A stretch of 14,662 nucleotides of DNA from Desulfonatronospira sp. (GCA_003563255.1 PWSL01000198.1:1-14662); one strand, 5' to 3'. Numbered from the stretch's first letter, positions 1 to 6,615 are shown. Program-made: numbers and translations. Notes: generated by a model from the sequence alone, not told the origin.

Positions 1-30
1 CCGTGAGCCGTGAACCGACATCTTTACCCA

Positions 31-66
31 GTGAAATATACGAAGTATCAGCGCAGCAGATTTCAC
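31..66. repeat. Short imperfect hairpin at left edge
   Basis: GTGAAAT at 31-37 and its complement ATTTCAC at 60-66 form a 7-bp stem around a 22-base loop. The first 130 bases also contain short periodic strings such as TCCGATATCCGACTTCCGAC. No gene is seen left of 252. The stem is short, so its significance is uncertain. Confidence 0.35.
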
Positions 67-134
67 CGGGGCGACGTCCGATATCCGACTTCCGACCTAT
101 GATCTCTGATCCCCAATCCCTAAATTTTCTTAAC

Positions 135-186
135 CTTGAAACTTGAACCCTGAACGCTGAACGTTGAACGTTGAACCTTGAACTTT
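135..186. repeat. Degenerate 7-bp tandem repeat (TGAACNY)
   Basis: About seven consecutive units of the form TGAAC plus two variable bases (TGAACCC, TGAACGC, TGAACGT, TGAACGT, TGAACCT, TGAACTT) follow each other in register. The array lies just downstream of the minus-strand export gene. It is low-complexity intergenic sequence without coding potential. Confidence 0.7.
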
Positions 187-201
187 CCAATCCCTAAATC
201 C

Positions 202-250
202 AAGAATCCCAGAATCCCAGAATCCCGGAATTTAAGAATTCCAGAATTTC
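202..250. repeat. Degenerate 8-bp tandem repeat (AGAATCCC)
   Basis: Six or so units related to AGAATCCC follow in 8-base register and end one base before the stop codon of the export gene. A second array with the same type of unit sits at 5076-5153, also at the 3' end of a minus-strand envelope gene, so the two are probably copies of one repeat family. Confidence 0.7.
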
Positions 251-251
251 T

Positions 252-836
252 TTAAAAAAACCTTTCCCGGATAAAAATGATATCCCCGGGCAGGATCACT
301 GTAGAATGATCAGCGTTTTCGATGATTTTCTCAGGATTGGTCCTGGTGATCTCAGCCCTGTTCCTTCTGGCTCTATGGGTGTAGCCCCCGGCCATGGCCA
401 CGGCATTGAACAGGTTGATGCCGCTCACATATTCGTATTTGCCGGGCTTGTTAACTTCGCCCAGGATGTAGAAAGGGCGGTAATTGAGAACTTCCAGGCT
501 GATGCTGGGATCCACCAGGTATCCGTCCAGAAGTTTTTCCAACAGGCTCTGTTCCAATTCCCGCAGGCTGAGTCCGCTGACCCGGACCTCCCCTATCAGC
601 GGGAAGGAGATGTTTCCTGCTCCGTCAACCTGGAACTCTCCTGATAGATCTTTTTCACCGAAAACGGTAACTTTGATCCTGTCCCCCGGACCCAGGGTGT
701 ACTGGGTTTCCAGGATCTCGCGAGGTTCCGAAACATCCTGGTCCGCTGCCAGCAAGGCAGGCCCCAGCAGAATAACAACCAGAAAAATAATTGTTTTAAG
801 TGCTTGTCTCTGAATCATGGTTTTCTTGTATTGCAT
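252..836 (-). CDS. Wza-type polysaccharide export protein (Poly_export + SLBB)
   Basis: A 194-residue periplasmic or outer-membrane exopolysaccharide export protein. Residues 1-30 are a signal peptide: basic start, hydrophobic IIFLVVILLGPALLA, then ADQ. No lipobox cysteine is visible. Residues 46-117 carry the Poly_export domain (YTLGPGDRIKVTVFGEKDLSG). Residues 121-185 look like a single SLBB domain (FYILGEVNKPGKYEY, NAVAMAGGYTHRA). The length fits the short one-SLBB export proteins of exosortase-type exopolysaccharide loci rather than full-length Wza. A second ATG (818) would give a tidier signal peptide; neither start has a clear ribosome site. The other envelope genes on this strand (barrel, secreted protein, VanZ-like) lie to the right, beyond an intrusion of lasso DNA. 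Family assignment is firm; the polymer is unknown. Confidence 0.93.
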   Translation of the reverse strand: MQYKKTMIQRQALKTIIFLVVILLGPALLAADQDVSEPREILETQYTLGPGDRIKVTVFGEKDLSGEFQVDGAGNISFPLIGEVRVSGLSLRELEQSLLEKLLDGYLVDPSISLEVLNYRPFYILGEVNKPGKYEYVSGINLFNAVAMAGGYTHRARRNRAEITRTNPEKIIENADHSTVILPGDIIFIRERFF

Positions 837-939
837 AAAATGAATATATGACAGTTTAAAAGATTGTTCCCCCCGGCCTCAAGAAAAAAATGCAGGCAAA
901 TACTATATTTTTATACATAGTTAGATAAAATAATTCGCT

Positions 940-971
940 GAAAAAGTCAAAAGAATAATATAGACTTTTTC
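940..971. terminator. Inverted repeat in gap 837-1289, possible terminator
   Basis: GAAAAAGTC at 940-948 and GACTTTTTC at 963-971 form a perfect 9-bp stem around 14 bases. It lies upstream of the minus-strand export gene in an AT-rich gap. The stem is AT-rich and no long T-run follows, so terminator function is a guess. Apart from this and the next hairpin, I see no supported gene between 837 and 1289. Confidence 0.35.
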
Positions 972-1098
972 CAGGAGGGCACATTCTGTCCGTCAGTGTA
1001 TCAGGCAGGGTGAACTCTTATCTCAAAATTGAACATCTCGCGGCATTGTCTAAAATTCCAGGCCTCTCTCCGTTCACTTTTCCCTGTCCATCTTTGAA

Positions 1099-1128
1099 GC
1101 GCCTGCAAAAAGTCAGTGTTGCAGGCGC
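1099..1128. repeat. Perfect 10-bp GC-rich inverted repeat
   Basis: GCGCCTGCAA at 1099-1108 is mirrored by TTGCAGGCGC at 1119-1128 around a 10-base loop, a strong hairpin. No T-run follows on either strand. It could be a terminator remnant or a REP-like element. A 75-codon minus-strand frame runs through it but has no family resemblance and is not called. Confidence 0.45.
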
Positions 1129-1289
1129 AGAGGACAGATGACAGAAAAATCAGAGAGTTACAATGCAAAGTTTTGCTGAAGTTCGATATTTGACTTTTAG
1201 CAGGTGCATCATCTTTAGTGACCAGCACTGAACTGAACTGTACCGGGTACCCGACAGGCAGGGTCTAAGCTAAAAACCTGGCTCTGGTA

Positions 1290-1318
1290 TTGACATAATT
1301 ATTGCCGGCTACTATTTT
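1290..1318 (+). promoter_or_regulatory. Sigma-70-type promoter, copy 1 (upstream of B1)
   Basis: TTGACA (1290-1295), a 17-base spacer and TATTTT (1313-1318) form a plausible housekeeping promoter. The block around it, from GGGTCTAAGC at 1261 to GGCTACT, recurs at 6251-6302 upstream of the B2 gene with the same spacing. Conservation of both boxes in two copies is the main support. It would give B1 a leader of nearly 400 bases carrying two large hairpins. Confidence 0.55.
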
Positions 1319-1413
1319 CTGGCTCTTCGACTTTTGCTGTGGATTTATTATTATGGAACATTACGGCTTTCCGGCTCCGGGGTTTTGTCAAAAAGGCTCA
1401 AAAACTTGCTCAC

Positions 1414-1488
1414 AGGCGGACTAAAGCCCGCACTTTACCAGGATTCCAGCATGTGCACAGGAAATAACGTGCGGGCTTAAGTCCGCCT
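1414..1488. repeat. REP-like hairpin, 20-bp arms
   Basis: AGGCGGACTAAAGCCCGCAC (1414-1433) pairs with 1469-1488 at 19 of 20 positions around a 35-base loop. It sits between the putative promoter and the B1 gene. It is also nested inside a wider inverted pair: CCGGCTCCGGGGTTTTGTCAAAA near 1369-1391 and its near-complement at 1583-1606. It resembles palindromic mobile elements (REP/MITE); there is no associated transposase. Confidence 0.7.
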
Positions 1489-1500
1489 AGCTCGCTTCGG

Positions 1501-1666
1501 ATCCGGCACCTACTTTTAAGAAGAGTTACGCTTTCCATGTGCTTTACAAACAAGTTTAAAAGTAGGTGCCGGAAGCCGCTTTTGCCAAAACCCCCGGAGC
1601 CGGCATTCTGGATAAAGCGCTTTATTTTTAACTGTGTGTAAAATCCACACGTTGCGTCGAGGAGCC
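1501..1666 (+). repeat. 166-bp element with 17-bp perfect hairpin; inverted copy at 14255-14419
   Basis: The left part is a hairpin with perfect 17-bp arms (CCGGCACCTACTTTTAA at 1503-1519, complement at 1556-1572). The right part (about 1583-1666) carries CCGGAGCCGGCATTCTGGATAAAG and the ACTGTGTGTAAAATCCACACG palindrome. The whole element recurs as reverse complement at 14255-14419 with few differences. Its right part alone recurs in direct orientation at 6420-6507. Non-coding; probably a non-autonomous mobile repeat. Confidence 0.85.
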
Positions 1667-1706
1667 AGGATAAAGAACCGTTTCCGGATGGAAACTAATT
1701 AGTTCA

Positions 1707-2003
1707 ATGGAGTTTACATTGGAAGATATTTTCTCCCAAAGAGTATCCATTCCCAGGGATGTAATGGTGCGCGACGTGGCCGGTGAATCGGTGATCCTCA
1801 ATCTTGCCACGGAAACATATTTCGGCCTGGATGACGTGGGCACGCGCATGTGGAAGGCGCTCGAAGATAATACTACCGTTCAGGCCGCCTACCAAAAGCT
1901 GCTGCATGAATACGACGTTGACCCTGAAACACTGCGCAGGGATTTCCAGGAGCTGATCGGAAAACTGGTGGAACACGGCCTTTTGGAGCTTGATTCAGCT
2001 TAA
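1707..2003 (+). CDS. PqqD-like RiPP recognition protein (lasso B1, RRE)
   Basis: A 98-residue protein of the PqqD family. It matches the usual order: IPRDVMVRDVAGESVILNLATETYFGLDDVGTRMW (residues 15-49, winged-helix beta hairpin and helix), then helical DPETLRRDFQELIGKLVEHGLL. In split lasso clusters this protein binds the precursor leader (YxxP motif) and delivers it to the B2 protease. The ATG at 1707 fits the family N-terminus; the ribosome site is weak. The stop overlaps a TTG (1990) that starts a B2-like frame (LIQLKYKSWTGL), the same arrangement as at 6602. Here, however, the B2 frame decays within about a dozen codons. This is the only full-length RRE gene in the window, 4.6 kb from the intact B2, so it probably acts in trans. 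Fold is firm; function is inferred from context. Confidence 0.9.
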   Translation: MEFTLEDIFSQRVSIPRDVMVRDVAGESVILNLATETYFGLDDVGTRMWKALEDNTTVQAAYQKLLHEYDVDPETLRRDFQELIGKLVEHGLLELDSA

Positions 2004-2026
2004 GTACAAAAGTTGGACAGGCCTTT
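1939..2026 (+). repeat. Direct repeat copy 1: B1 3' end / B2 5' end
   Basis: This 88-base stretch matches 6551-6638 at 84 positions by my alignment. It covers the last 21 codons of B1 and the first codons of B2. Copies in the same orientation flank the envelope-gene segment, so recombination between them would delete that segment and join intact B1 to intact B2. Confidence 0.9.
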
Positions 2027-2409
2027 TTCCCCCTGCAAACGCTGCTGAACCTTCACTCAGGGGAGCGCGTGCCTGTAGAATTTTCTGCAAACCTGTCCGG
2101 CGGGGATTATGTCTTGCTTTGGAACACCCCGGTGTACAGCCGGGCCGGCAGCGCAAGCCCCGGGGCCGCCTTCCGGCAGTCCACCTTCCTGGGCGCCCCC
2201 TGTCCATTGACAGCCTGTGCGTCAAAACCGCTGATCACGTACCTGCACTCAGCGAACCCGGCAAGGGCCGACGTCTTGATCCTTTCGCTCATGGACGGCC
2301 GGACCGCCCTTGGCCGGGCTGGAGAATTACCGGAAAAATACCGCCGGTGATTCACGCTGTCCAGCCTGCTCAAAGCGCAACAGCCGGCAGCTCATTGAAG
2401 GAATTTTGA
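1990..2409 (+). pseudogene. Decayed B2 start plus unrecognised remnant
   Basis: The first codons (TTG start; LIQLKYKSWTGL) match the N-terminus of the intact B2 at 6602 (LIQHKYKRWTGL). Homology stops after about 2026. What follows stays GC-rich and open in two frames to about 2350 or 2409. Neither frame shows the B2 Cys/His residues or any family I recognise. From 2299 to 2395 the DNA resembles 11948-12049; both read ALGRAGEL(P/A)EKYRR then stop. I read this as leftover lasso-cluster sequence joined by deletions, not a working gene. It fills the gap between B1 and the barrel gene. Confidence 0.6.
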
Positions 2410-2430
2410 TAAAACCGACAGTTTTCCCGT

Positions 2431-3654
2431 CTAAAACGCTCCGGTGATGGACACTAAAAACTTGTTTTCAGTGAATTCCCTGTGTGAGCGGTTGCTGTCC
2501 TTGGTCCGGTATGCGTATTTGGCTTCAGCCCTTAAATTCCGGTTCCAGAGATAGGTCACCCTGGGGCCTAATGTGTAGTAGTTGTCCTTTACATTGACAC
2601 CCTGGTAAGAATCACGGGTATAGTCGAAAAACGCGCCCACAAGGAGATTTCTCAAGAGCTCATGATCCAGCCTGACTTCCGCGTCAACCGATCTTGTGCC
2701 TGAAGAATCGGGGAAGGTGGTCTCCTTGATGGAACGCATCACCTCGGCCTCAACCGAAGTCAGTCTGGTAGGCTGCCAGAGCATGGACAGGCCGTACCAG
2801 AATCCGCTGATGTCCGGTCTGTGGTCATAGTACTGTTTCATGTAACCTACAAAGACCTCGCCTGAGGTCACTCCGCCGAGATCAAAACCCGTCCCGATAT
2901 CTATGCGGTAACCGTCGGAATCTCGCTTTACCCAGCTTTTGTCATAGCGCCTCCATTCGTAACGGGCGGAGATAAAAGGCTGAACATCGGGGTTAAGTTC
3001 ATAAGCCAGCCTGGCCTGGAGCTGGTAGGTATTGTAATCCCTGAAGTCCTGGTTCAGGGAATCTCCACTCCTGAGATCCACTCTTTTGAAATCCCGGCGG
3101 GTGAATTTGCCTCCTGTAGAAAAGGACAACCTGCCCATGCCCTGATAATAGGAAAGGTCTCCAGTGGTTTGCTGGTAAACAGAGGGTTCATCCCATTGGT
3201 AAGAAAATTCGCCGACGCCCCGTTGTTCATGCAGTTGCTGGAAACCTGCCCGGGCGAGGAGGAAAGACTCTCTGAGAATGTCCATCCTGCCTCTCAGGAA
3301 AATATGACCGTCCAGATAGTTCTCATCAGACTCTGAAGCATAGAATCCGCTCTCCAGACCAGCATCGAGGCCCAGAAAATGTCTGATCCAGTTGGAACTG
3401 ATATCAATTTCCGGAGCTACAGTAGTGATCATATCTGATTCTTTATCTCTTTTGGTTGCGTAGATATTGTCACTGTATTCCAGCCCCAGGGTCAGTGCCG
3501 GCTTGATGGTAAAGGCTCCGGCCCTGATTCCCAGGGGATCATAGTCCGGCCTGGGTTTTTCATGAATGGGAACCCCCCTCTGGGCCAGGGCAGTGCCGGA
3601 AAACATGAACAGGATCAGCAGCGCCGGTATTATATATTTTCCAGTCAGTCTCAT
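2431..3654 (-). CDS. Outer-membrane beta-barrel protein of exopolysaccharide locus (BBP2-like)
   Basis: A 407-residue outer-membrane protein. Residues 1-24 are a signal peptide ending TALA before QRG. The rest alternates short aromatic-rich strands and turns, for example LTLGLEYSDNIYATKRDKESD (about 53-73, typical of putative beta-barrel porin 2, Pfam BBP2_2). It ends in phenylalanine (VSITGAF), as outer-membrane barrels do for BAM recognition. A strong GGGGGA ribosome site lies five bases before the ATG. Such barrels are common in exopolysaccharide loci next to Poly_export proteins, where they may form the outer-membrane exit; that role is inferred. The small secreted protein gene lies 172 bases upstream on the same strand, and the two are likely co-transcribed. 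Confidence 0.88.
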   Translation of the reverse strand: MRLTGKYIIPALLILFMFSGTALAQRGVPIHEKPRPDYDPLGIRAGAFTIKPALTLGLEYSDNIYATKRDKESDMITTVAPEIDISSNWIRHFLGLDAGLESGFYASESDENYLDGHIFLRGRMDILRESFLLARAGFQQLHEQRGVGEFSYQWDEPSVYQQTTGDLSYYQGMGRLSFSTGGKFTRRDFKRVDLRSGDSLNQDFRDYNTYQLQARLAYELNPDVQPFISARYEWRRYDKSWVKRDSDGYRIDIGTGFDLGGVTSGEVFVGYMKQYYDHRPDISGFWYGLSMLWQPTRLTSVEAEVMRSIKETTFPDSSGTRSVDAEVRLDHELLRNLLVGAFFDYTRDSYQGVNVKDNYYTLGPRVTYLWNRNLRAEAKYAYRTKDSNRSHREFTENKFLVSITGAF

Positions 3655-3826
3655 AAGATCCCCCTTCCGGTTTCAGTTTTTAAATTTACGCTTTATACCT
3701 GAGACCATGTCCAAAAACGGCAGCCGTCTGATGTCAGCAGTTCCCTGGGAGTAAGAGGCGCAGGATGCCGGCTGATCAATTAACAGAAAAAAATATGAAG
3801 CCGTATTTGTAAATTTTGATCCTGGA

Positions 3827-4234
3827 CTAAGGAATCGTGGGACTGGCAGGATCGTCATCTATGCCCGGAGTAAATGCCTCCCTGAATTTTTCCGAAAAGT
3901 CATGCTGCACGATCTCCCTGGCAAGGACAATTTTCAGGGCACTGGAGGAAGCAGTCCGGATAGTCTCAGCTTCATCAGGCCTGACCTGGACGGCTCTGGC
4001 TACAATCTGGTCCGCCAGCTCAGGATTGGCTGCTACAGCAAGGTGTATGGCCTCCTCTATCTGATGTGTGAATGCGTTTTCCAGGGTTACTCCCTCTGGC
4101 AGAAACTGCTGGATCAGGGCGTCAATTTCGGCATCGGACATTTCTTGTTCCTGGGCCGCTGCCGTAGTGCTCAGGCAAATGATGAGCCCTGCGGCAAAAA
4201 TCAAGCTCATGGTGGTGGTAAAAATTTTGCGCAT
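3827..4234 (-). CDS. Small secreted protein, function unknown
   Basis: A 135-residue protein with a clear signal peptide (MRKIFTTTMSLIFAAGLIICLSTTAAA, cleavage likely after residue 27). The mature part is acidic and helical. It begins EMSDAEIDALIQQFLPEG and has alanine-rich helices with heptad-like spacing (HQIEEAIHLAVAANPELADQIVARAVQ). It ends in a disordered DDDPASPTIP tail. A good AAGGA ribosome site precedes the ATG. I do not recognise a family. Its position directly upstream of the barrel gene suggests a periplasmic accessory role in polysaccharide export, but this rests on context alone. Confidence 0.8.
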   Translation of the reverse strand: MRKIFTTTMSLIFAAGLIICLSTTAAAQEQEMSDAEIDALIQQFLPEGVTLENAFTHQIEEAIHLAVAANPELADQIVARAVQVRPDEAETIRTASSSALKIVLAREIVQHDFSEKFREAFTPGIDDDPASPTIP

Positions 4235-4329
4235 GTCCTTCCCCCTTTTTTATATATACGTTGCTTTGTATGAGTGGAACCGGAAGTTTCCAGCAACCGG
4301 AGTCTGAGCGAAGCAGAAAAATCTGACAG

Positions 4330-4487
4330 TTTTCATCCGGAAGCGGTTCTTTTTCCTTTTGGCTGCGCCTGCCACGGGCCTTGCGTGGTCAATCTGCACA
4401 ATTATTCGTCAGCGTATTAAGATACGCCTCCTCATAATTGCTTGATTTCCTTTCCAAAAGAAAAAATCCTCGTTTCCGGAAAGAAAA
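4330..4487. repeat. Large imperfect palindrome (MITE-like)
   Basis: Outer arms 4330-4362 (TTTTCATCCGGAAGCGG, then T-rich CTTTTGG) and 4454-4487 are imperfect complements over about 33 bases. An inner pair adds CAATTAT 4399-4405 with ATAATTG 4434-4440, and GCGTAT 4412-4417 with ATACGC 4422-4427. The whole would fold into a long cruciform. No coding sequence is evident; it resembles a non-autonomous palindromic element. Confidence 0.6.
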
Positions 4488-4500
4488 CCGATAGCTTCAG

Positions 4501-4527
4501 CATCCGGAAATAAGGAATTTCCGGATG
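4501..4527. repeat. Perfect 11-bp palindrome, CATCCGGAAAT
   Basis: CATCCGGAAAT at 4501-4511 pairs with ATTTCCGGATG at 4517-4527 around five bases. The right arm continues into GGAAACGAATTA, almost the same as TTTCCGGATGGAAACTAATTA at 1681-1701 immediately before the B1 start. The motif is thus repeated at two unrelated gene borders. Confidence 0.65.
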
Positions 4528-5075
4528 GAAACGAATTAACAGTCGTCGGCCTGAAAGCAGGGGCAGTATTTTTTAAAATCATGTAACTATTCTCGACAAT
4601 TACAAGATATGGCCCTCAGGTCCGTAAGTTCGGGGCTGGTGTTGTTATTATTTTGATTAGAAAACTTGAGAGTTCAAAGTTCCTGGTTACTGGTTCTAGG
4701 TTTAAAGAAATAAACTCAATATATCCTGACAGATACCAGGTTTGACTCCAAAGAAGTACTGAATAAGCAAAAAAAATTGAGCTTATTACAGGAGCACTTT
4801 TGACTGTCCAGTAAAAATAACTATAATAAAAAATATATGGTAAATCAATACCAATGTCAATGTAAAAATAAAAAACATCAAAGCTTACTCTCGGTGTCGA
4901 CCTTGGAGACAGGCAGAGTGTTATTTGTGATATTAGTGGTATCAGGGTAACCTACAAGAAGCGGGGATCGAAGATTTTCACTGAGAAGAGACAGTAACGG
5001 AAAACAGAATGCCCCGGGTATAATCGCAGAAATTTTTGCAAGAAGACCCGTCCGTGAATCTCTGCCAATCTCCAC
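4528..5075. other. AT-rich intergenic stretch, nothing supported
   Basis: No frame here has a recognisable family, start and ribosome site together. It lies upstream of the secreted protein gene and downstream of the VanZ-like gene. Runs of A/T are frequent (4780-4880). Minus-strand frames that enter from the 5076-5153 repeat array are products of the repeat. Confidence 0.5.
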
Positions 5076-5153
5076 GAATCCCCCAATCCCTGAATCTCTG
5101 AATCCCTGAATTCCTGAATCCCCCAATCCCTCAATTCCTCAATCCCCCAATCC
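5076..5153. repeat. 8-bp tandem repeat (GAATCCCY) overlapping a gene end
   Basis: Nearly ten units of the form (G/C)AAT(C/T)CCY follow in exact 8-base register. On the minus strand they read through the end of the VanZ-like gene: its last residues (WIGGLRN) and its stop codon lie inside the array. Same repeat type as 202-250. Confidence 0.8.
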
Positions 5154-5499
5154 ATTTTGCAGCCGCAAAAATTCCCACGCCCGCCAGACACCCCATCCCG
5201 TTGAGCCACACGTCATCCCATGTTCCGTGACGGTATGGCAGATAGTGCTGAAAGAGCTCCATGAGCGAGCTGTAGGCAAATACAAAGAGTACCGCCCAGG
5301 CCCGGGTCCTGTTTGCTTCAAAGCTAAGGCAGGCCAGCAGGCCCACCCAGGCCATTCCTCCCAGGTGCATGTACGGGGCTGAGCCAGCAGGGGTCCCGGG
5401 ATCAGGGGTCAGGGTGGCATAAGGGATAAGCAGCAGCATGATCACCAGCAGCACCCTGCTGCCTGTTCTAAAATCCAAACTCACTGCTGCTCTGCTCAT
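5131..5499 (-). CDS. VanZ-like small membrane protein
   Basis: A 122-residue integral membrane protein of the VanZ-like family, with about four hydrophobic segments: VLLVIMLLLIPYATLTP, GGMAWVGLLACLSF, AWAVLFVFAYSSLMELFQ and LNGMGCLAGVGIFAAAK. The conserved core MELFQHYLPYRHGTWDDVWLNGMG is clear. The ATG at 5499 is preferred; a TTG four codons upstream is also possible, and the ribosome site is weak (AGGCGGC). VanZ-like proteins are frequent in exopolysaccharide and exosortase loci, but their activity there is not well defined. The C-terminus runs into an 8-bp repeat array, so the original end may have been altered. Confidence 0.85.
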   Translation of the reverse strand: MSRAAVSLDFRTGSRVLLVIMLLLIPYATLTPDPGTPAGSAPYMHLGGMAWVGLLACLSFEANRTRAWAVLFVFAYSSLMELFQHYLPYRHGTWDDVWLNGMGCLAGVGIFAAAKWIGGLRN

Positions 5500-5520
5500 G
5501 CCGCCTAACAAAGATCCCGG

Positions 5521-5643
5521 CTATTGATTCGTGAAGGAAAGCATTATTTCAGCTGTCTCCTGGGTGAGATAAATAATGATATTGCTGTCAATGAGCATTT
5601 TTCTGCCCTGGACGGACTTTTTCAAATTCTTGACGTCAATCAT
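5521..5643 (-). pseudogene. Truncated PIN-domain toxin
   Basis: Forty codons beginning MIDVKNLKKSVQGRKMLIDSNIIIYL and stopping at ILE/MLSFTNQ. MLIDSNIIIY is the first strand of a PIN-domain ribonuclease, with its first metal-binding aspartate. The remaining acidic residues of the active site (family length about 130 residues) are missing. The ATG overlaps the antitoxin stop codon by eight bases (ATGATTGA), the usual coupling of a VapBC-type pair. The break lies just before the VanZ-like gene start, so a rearrangement joined the two. It cannot be an active nuclease. Confidence 0.78.
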
Positions 5644-5884
5644 CGGTCCTTTCCCTGCGCGACTGGTCAATAAATTCGTCCACCTCCTCAGGAGTACTCC
5701 CCATGGTCTTGCGGGTTATGACCGATAACTTCTGGGTAAATGACGGCACAGCTTCAAGGGTGAGCTGGTTGTTTTTCCTGTGGATTAACATCCTGGCTCC
5801 AGGCTTTACATTCAGTTTCCTGCGGATGTGCGCCGGAAGAACAATGCAGCCCCTCTTGGACACAGTGACCGTTTCGGTTGGCAT
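5636..5884 (-). CDS. AbrB/SpoVT-type antitoxin (VapB/MazE-like)
   Basis: An 82-residue protein with an N-terminal swapped-hairpin AbrB DNA-binding domain (residues 4-45: ETVTVSKRGCIVLPAHIRRKLNVKPG). The acidic, flexible C-terminus (STPEEVDEFIDQSRRERTDD) is of the kind that wraps a PIN toxin. A strong AGGAGG ribosome site lies before the ATG at 5884. The family forms type II toxin-antitoxin pairs and represses its own promoter. Here the partner toxin is reduced to 40 codons, leaving an orphan antitoxin that may still bind DNA. Confidence 0.88.
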   Translation of the reverse strand: MPTETVTVSKRGCIVLPAHIRRKLNVKPGARMLIHRKNNQLTLEAVPSFTQKLSVITRKTMGSTPEEVDEFIDQSRRERTDD

Positions 5885-6278
5885 GCTGCAGTCCTCCTGT
5901 CAGGCAGACTTAATCAAACTATGCAGCATTAATTGTAATGTCAAACTTTCACAGGGGGAAAGCTCAGCTGTACAATGCGATCTATGACTTCTGATTCAGG
6001 ATTGCTATCAGAATGATCTTCATCTGTTCCGCTGATATTTTTTCCTCAAAGCGAAAAATACAACTGCACCGGTTAAACAAAGAAAGGTTTGACGGCGTGA
6101 ACTGATTGCGCCCCAGGTGTCACTGATCGTCCAAAACGGCCACCCATGATCGCTCTGAGGTGGATACGAGGGTGCCTATATGGTCTCTATAAAAGAGGTT
6201 CGCTACCCCATGTCCATCAGTGACCTGAACCGACTGTGCAGGACAAGCCGGGTCTAAGCAAAAAACCTGGCCCTGGTA
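5885..6278. other. Intergenic region upstream of antitoxin and second promoter
   Basis: No gene is supported. The antitoxin promoter must lie in the first part on the minus strand, but I cannot place it with confidence. From about 6230 the sequence becomes similar to 1250-1320, the duplicated lasso upstream region. Confidence 0.5.
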
Positions 6279-6307
6279 TTGACTTCATTATTGCCAGCTA
6301 CTAATAT
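6279..6307 (+). promoter_or_regulatory. Sigma-70-type promoter, copy 2 (upstream of B2 operon)
   Basis: TTGACT (6279-6284), 17 bases, then TAATAT (6302-6307). The surrounding GGGTCTAAGC, AACCTGG, CTGGTATTGAC and ATTATTGCC blocks match the copy at 1290-1318, including spacing. It would drive B2, nucleotidyltransferase, C and possibly A from a leader of about 280 bases. Confidence 0.55.
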
Positions 6308-6419
6308 TTGGTTAATAATAGCAGTAGCTGACAATAATTAAATTAAGTTTATCTCTTTAAATCAAAAACCGGCAACCAGGAACTCTGAACCCTAAAGTCA
6401 GTACGTCTTTCCGGATCCG

Positions 6420-6507
6420 GGGTTTTGGCAAAATCCCGGATCCGGCATTCTGGATAAAGCTCATTATTTTTAACTGTATGTAAAATCCATACGTTGCGCC
6501 GAAAAAC
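6420..6507 (+). repeat. Partial copy of the 1501-1666 element, lacking its hairpins
   Basis: CCGGCATTCTGGATAAAG, then ACTGTATGTAAAATCCATACG, match 1604-1666 and the inverted copy at 14255-14320. In the other copies a long hairpin insert separates GGTTTTGGCAAAA from this block. Here they are joined directly (CCGGATCCGGG, 12 bases, TCCCGGATCCGG), as in an empty site. Both halves of the AAAATCC(A/C)CACG palindrome changed together, which keeps the stem. Confidence 0.75.
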
Positions 6508-6550
6508 CAAAAATATCTTTACGTTATCAGCCATCAGTTCCCTTTTATAT

Positions 6551-6615
6551 GGGATTTCCAGGAGCTGATCGGAAAACTGGTGGAACATGGCCTTTTGCAG
6601 CTTGATTCAGCATAA
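6551..6615 (+). pseudogene. 3' fragment of a second B1 (PqqD-like) gene
   Basis: The frame DFQELIGKLVEHGLLQLDSA then TAA equals the C-terminus of the intact B1 at 1941-2003. Everything upstream of this in B1, including the whole conserved PqqD core, is absent and replaced by unrelated sequence. The fragment overlaps the start of B2 exactly as the intact B1 does, so B2 was once directly behind a B1 gene. Confidence 0.92.

Noticed and set aside
306..644. 112-codon plus-strand frame
   Set aside because: Opposite to the export protein, whose Poly_export and SLBB motifs are clear.
1001..1228. 75-codon minus-strand frame
   Set aside because: Runs through a strong hairpin (1099-1128), lacks a ribosome site and has no known motif.
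1414..1572. Riboswitch in the B1 leader
   Set aside because: The hairpins are long simple palindromes also found away from genes (14347-14416) and match no riboswitch core I can recognise.
5076..5153. CRISPR-like array
   Set aside because: Units are 8 bases in direct tandem without spacers; no cas genes in the window.
6001..6230. IS21-like transposase fragment suggested by short translated strings near 6110-6170
   Set aside because: No conserved catalytic block and no continuous frame; resemblance too weak to support.
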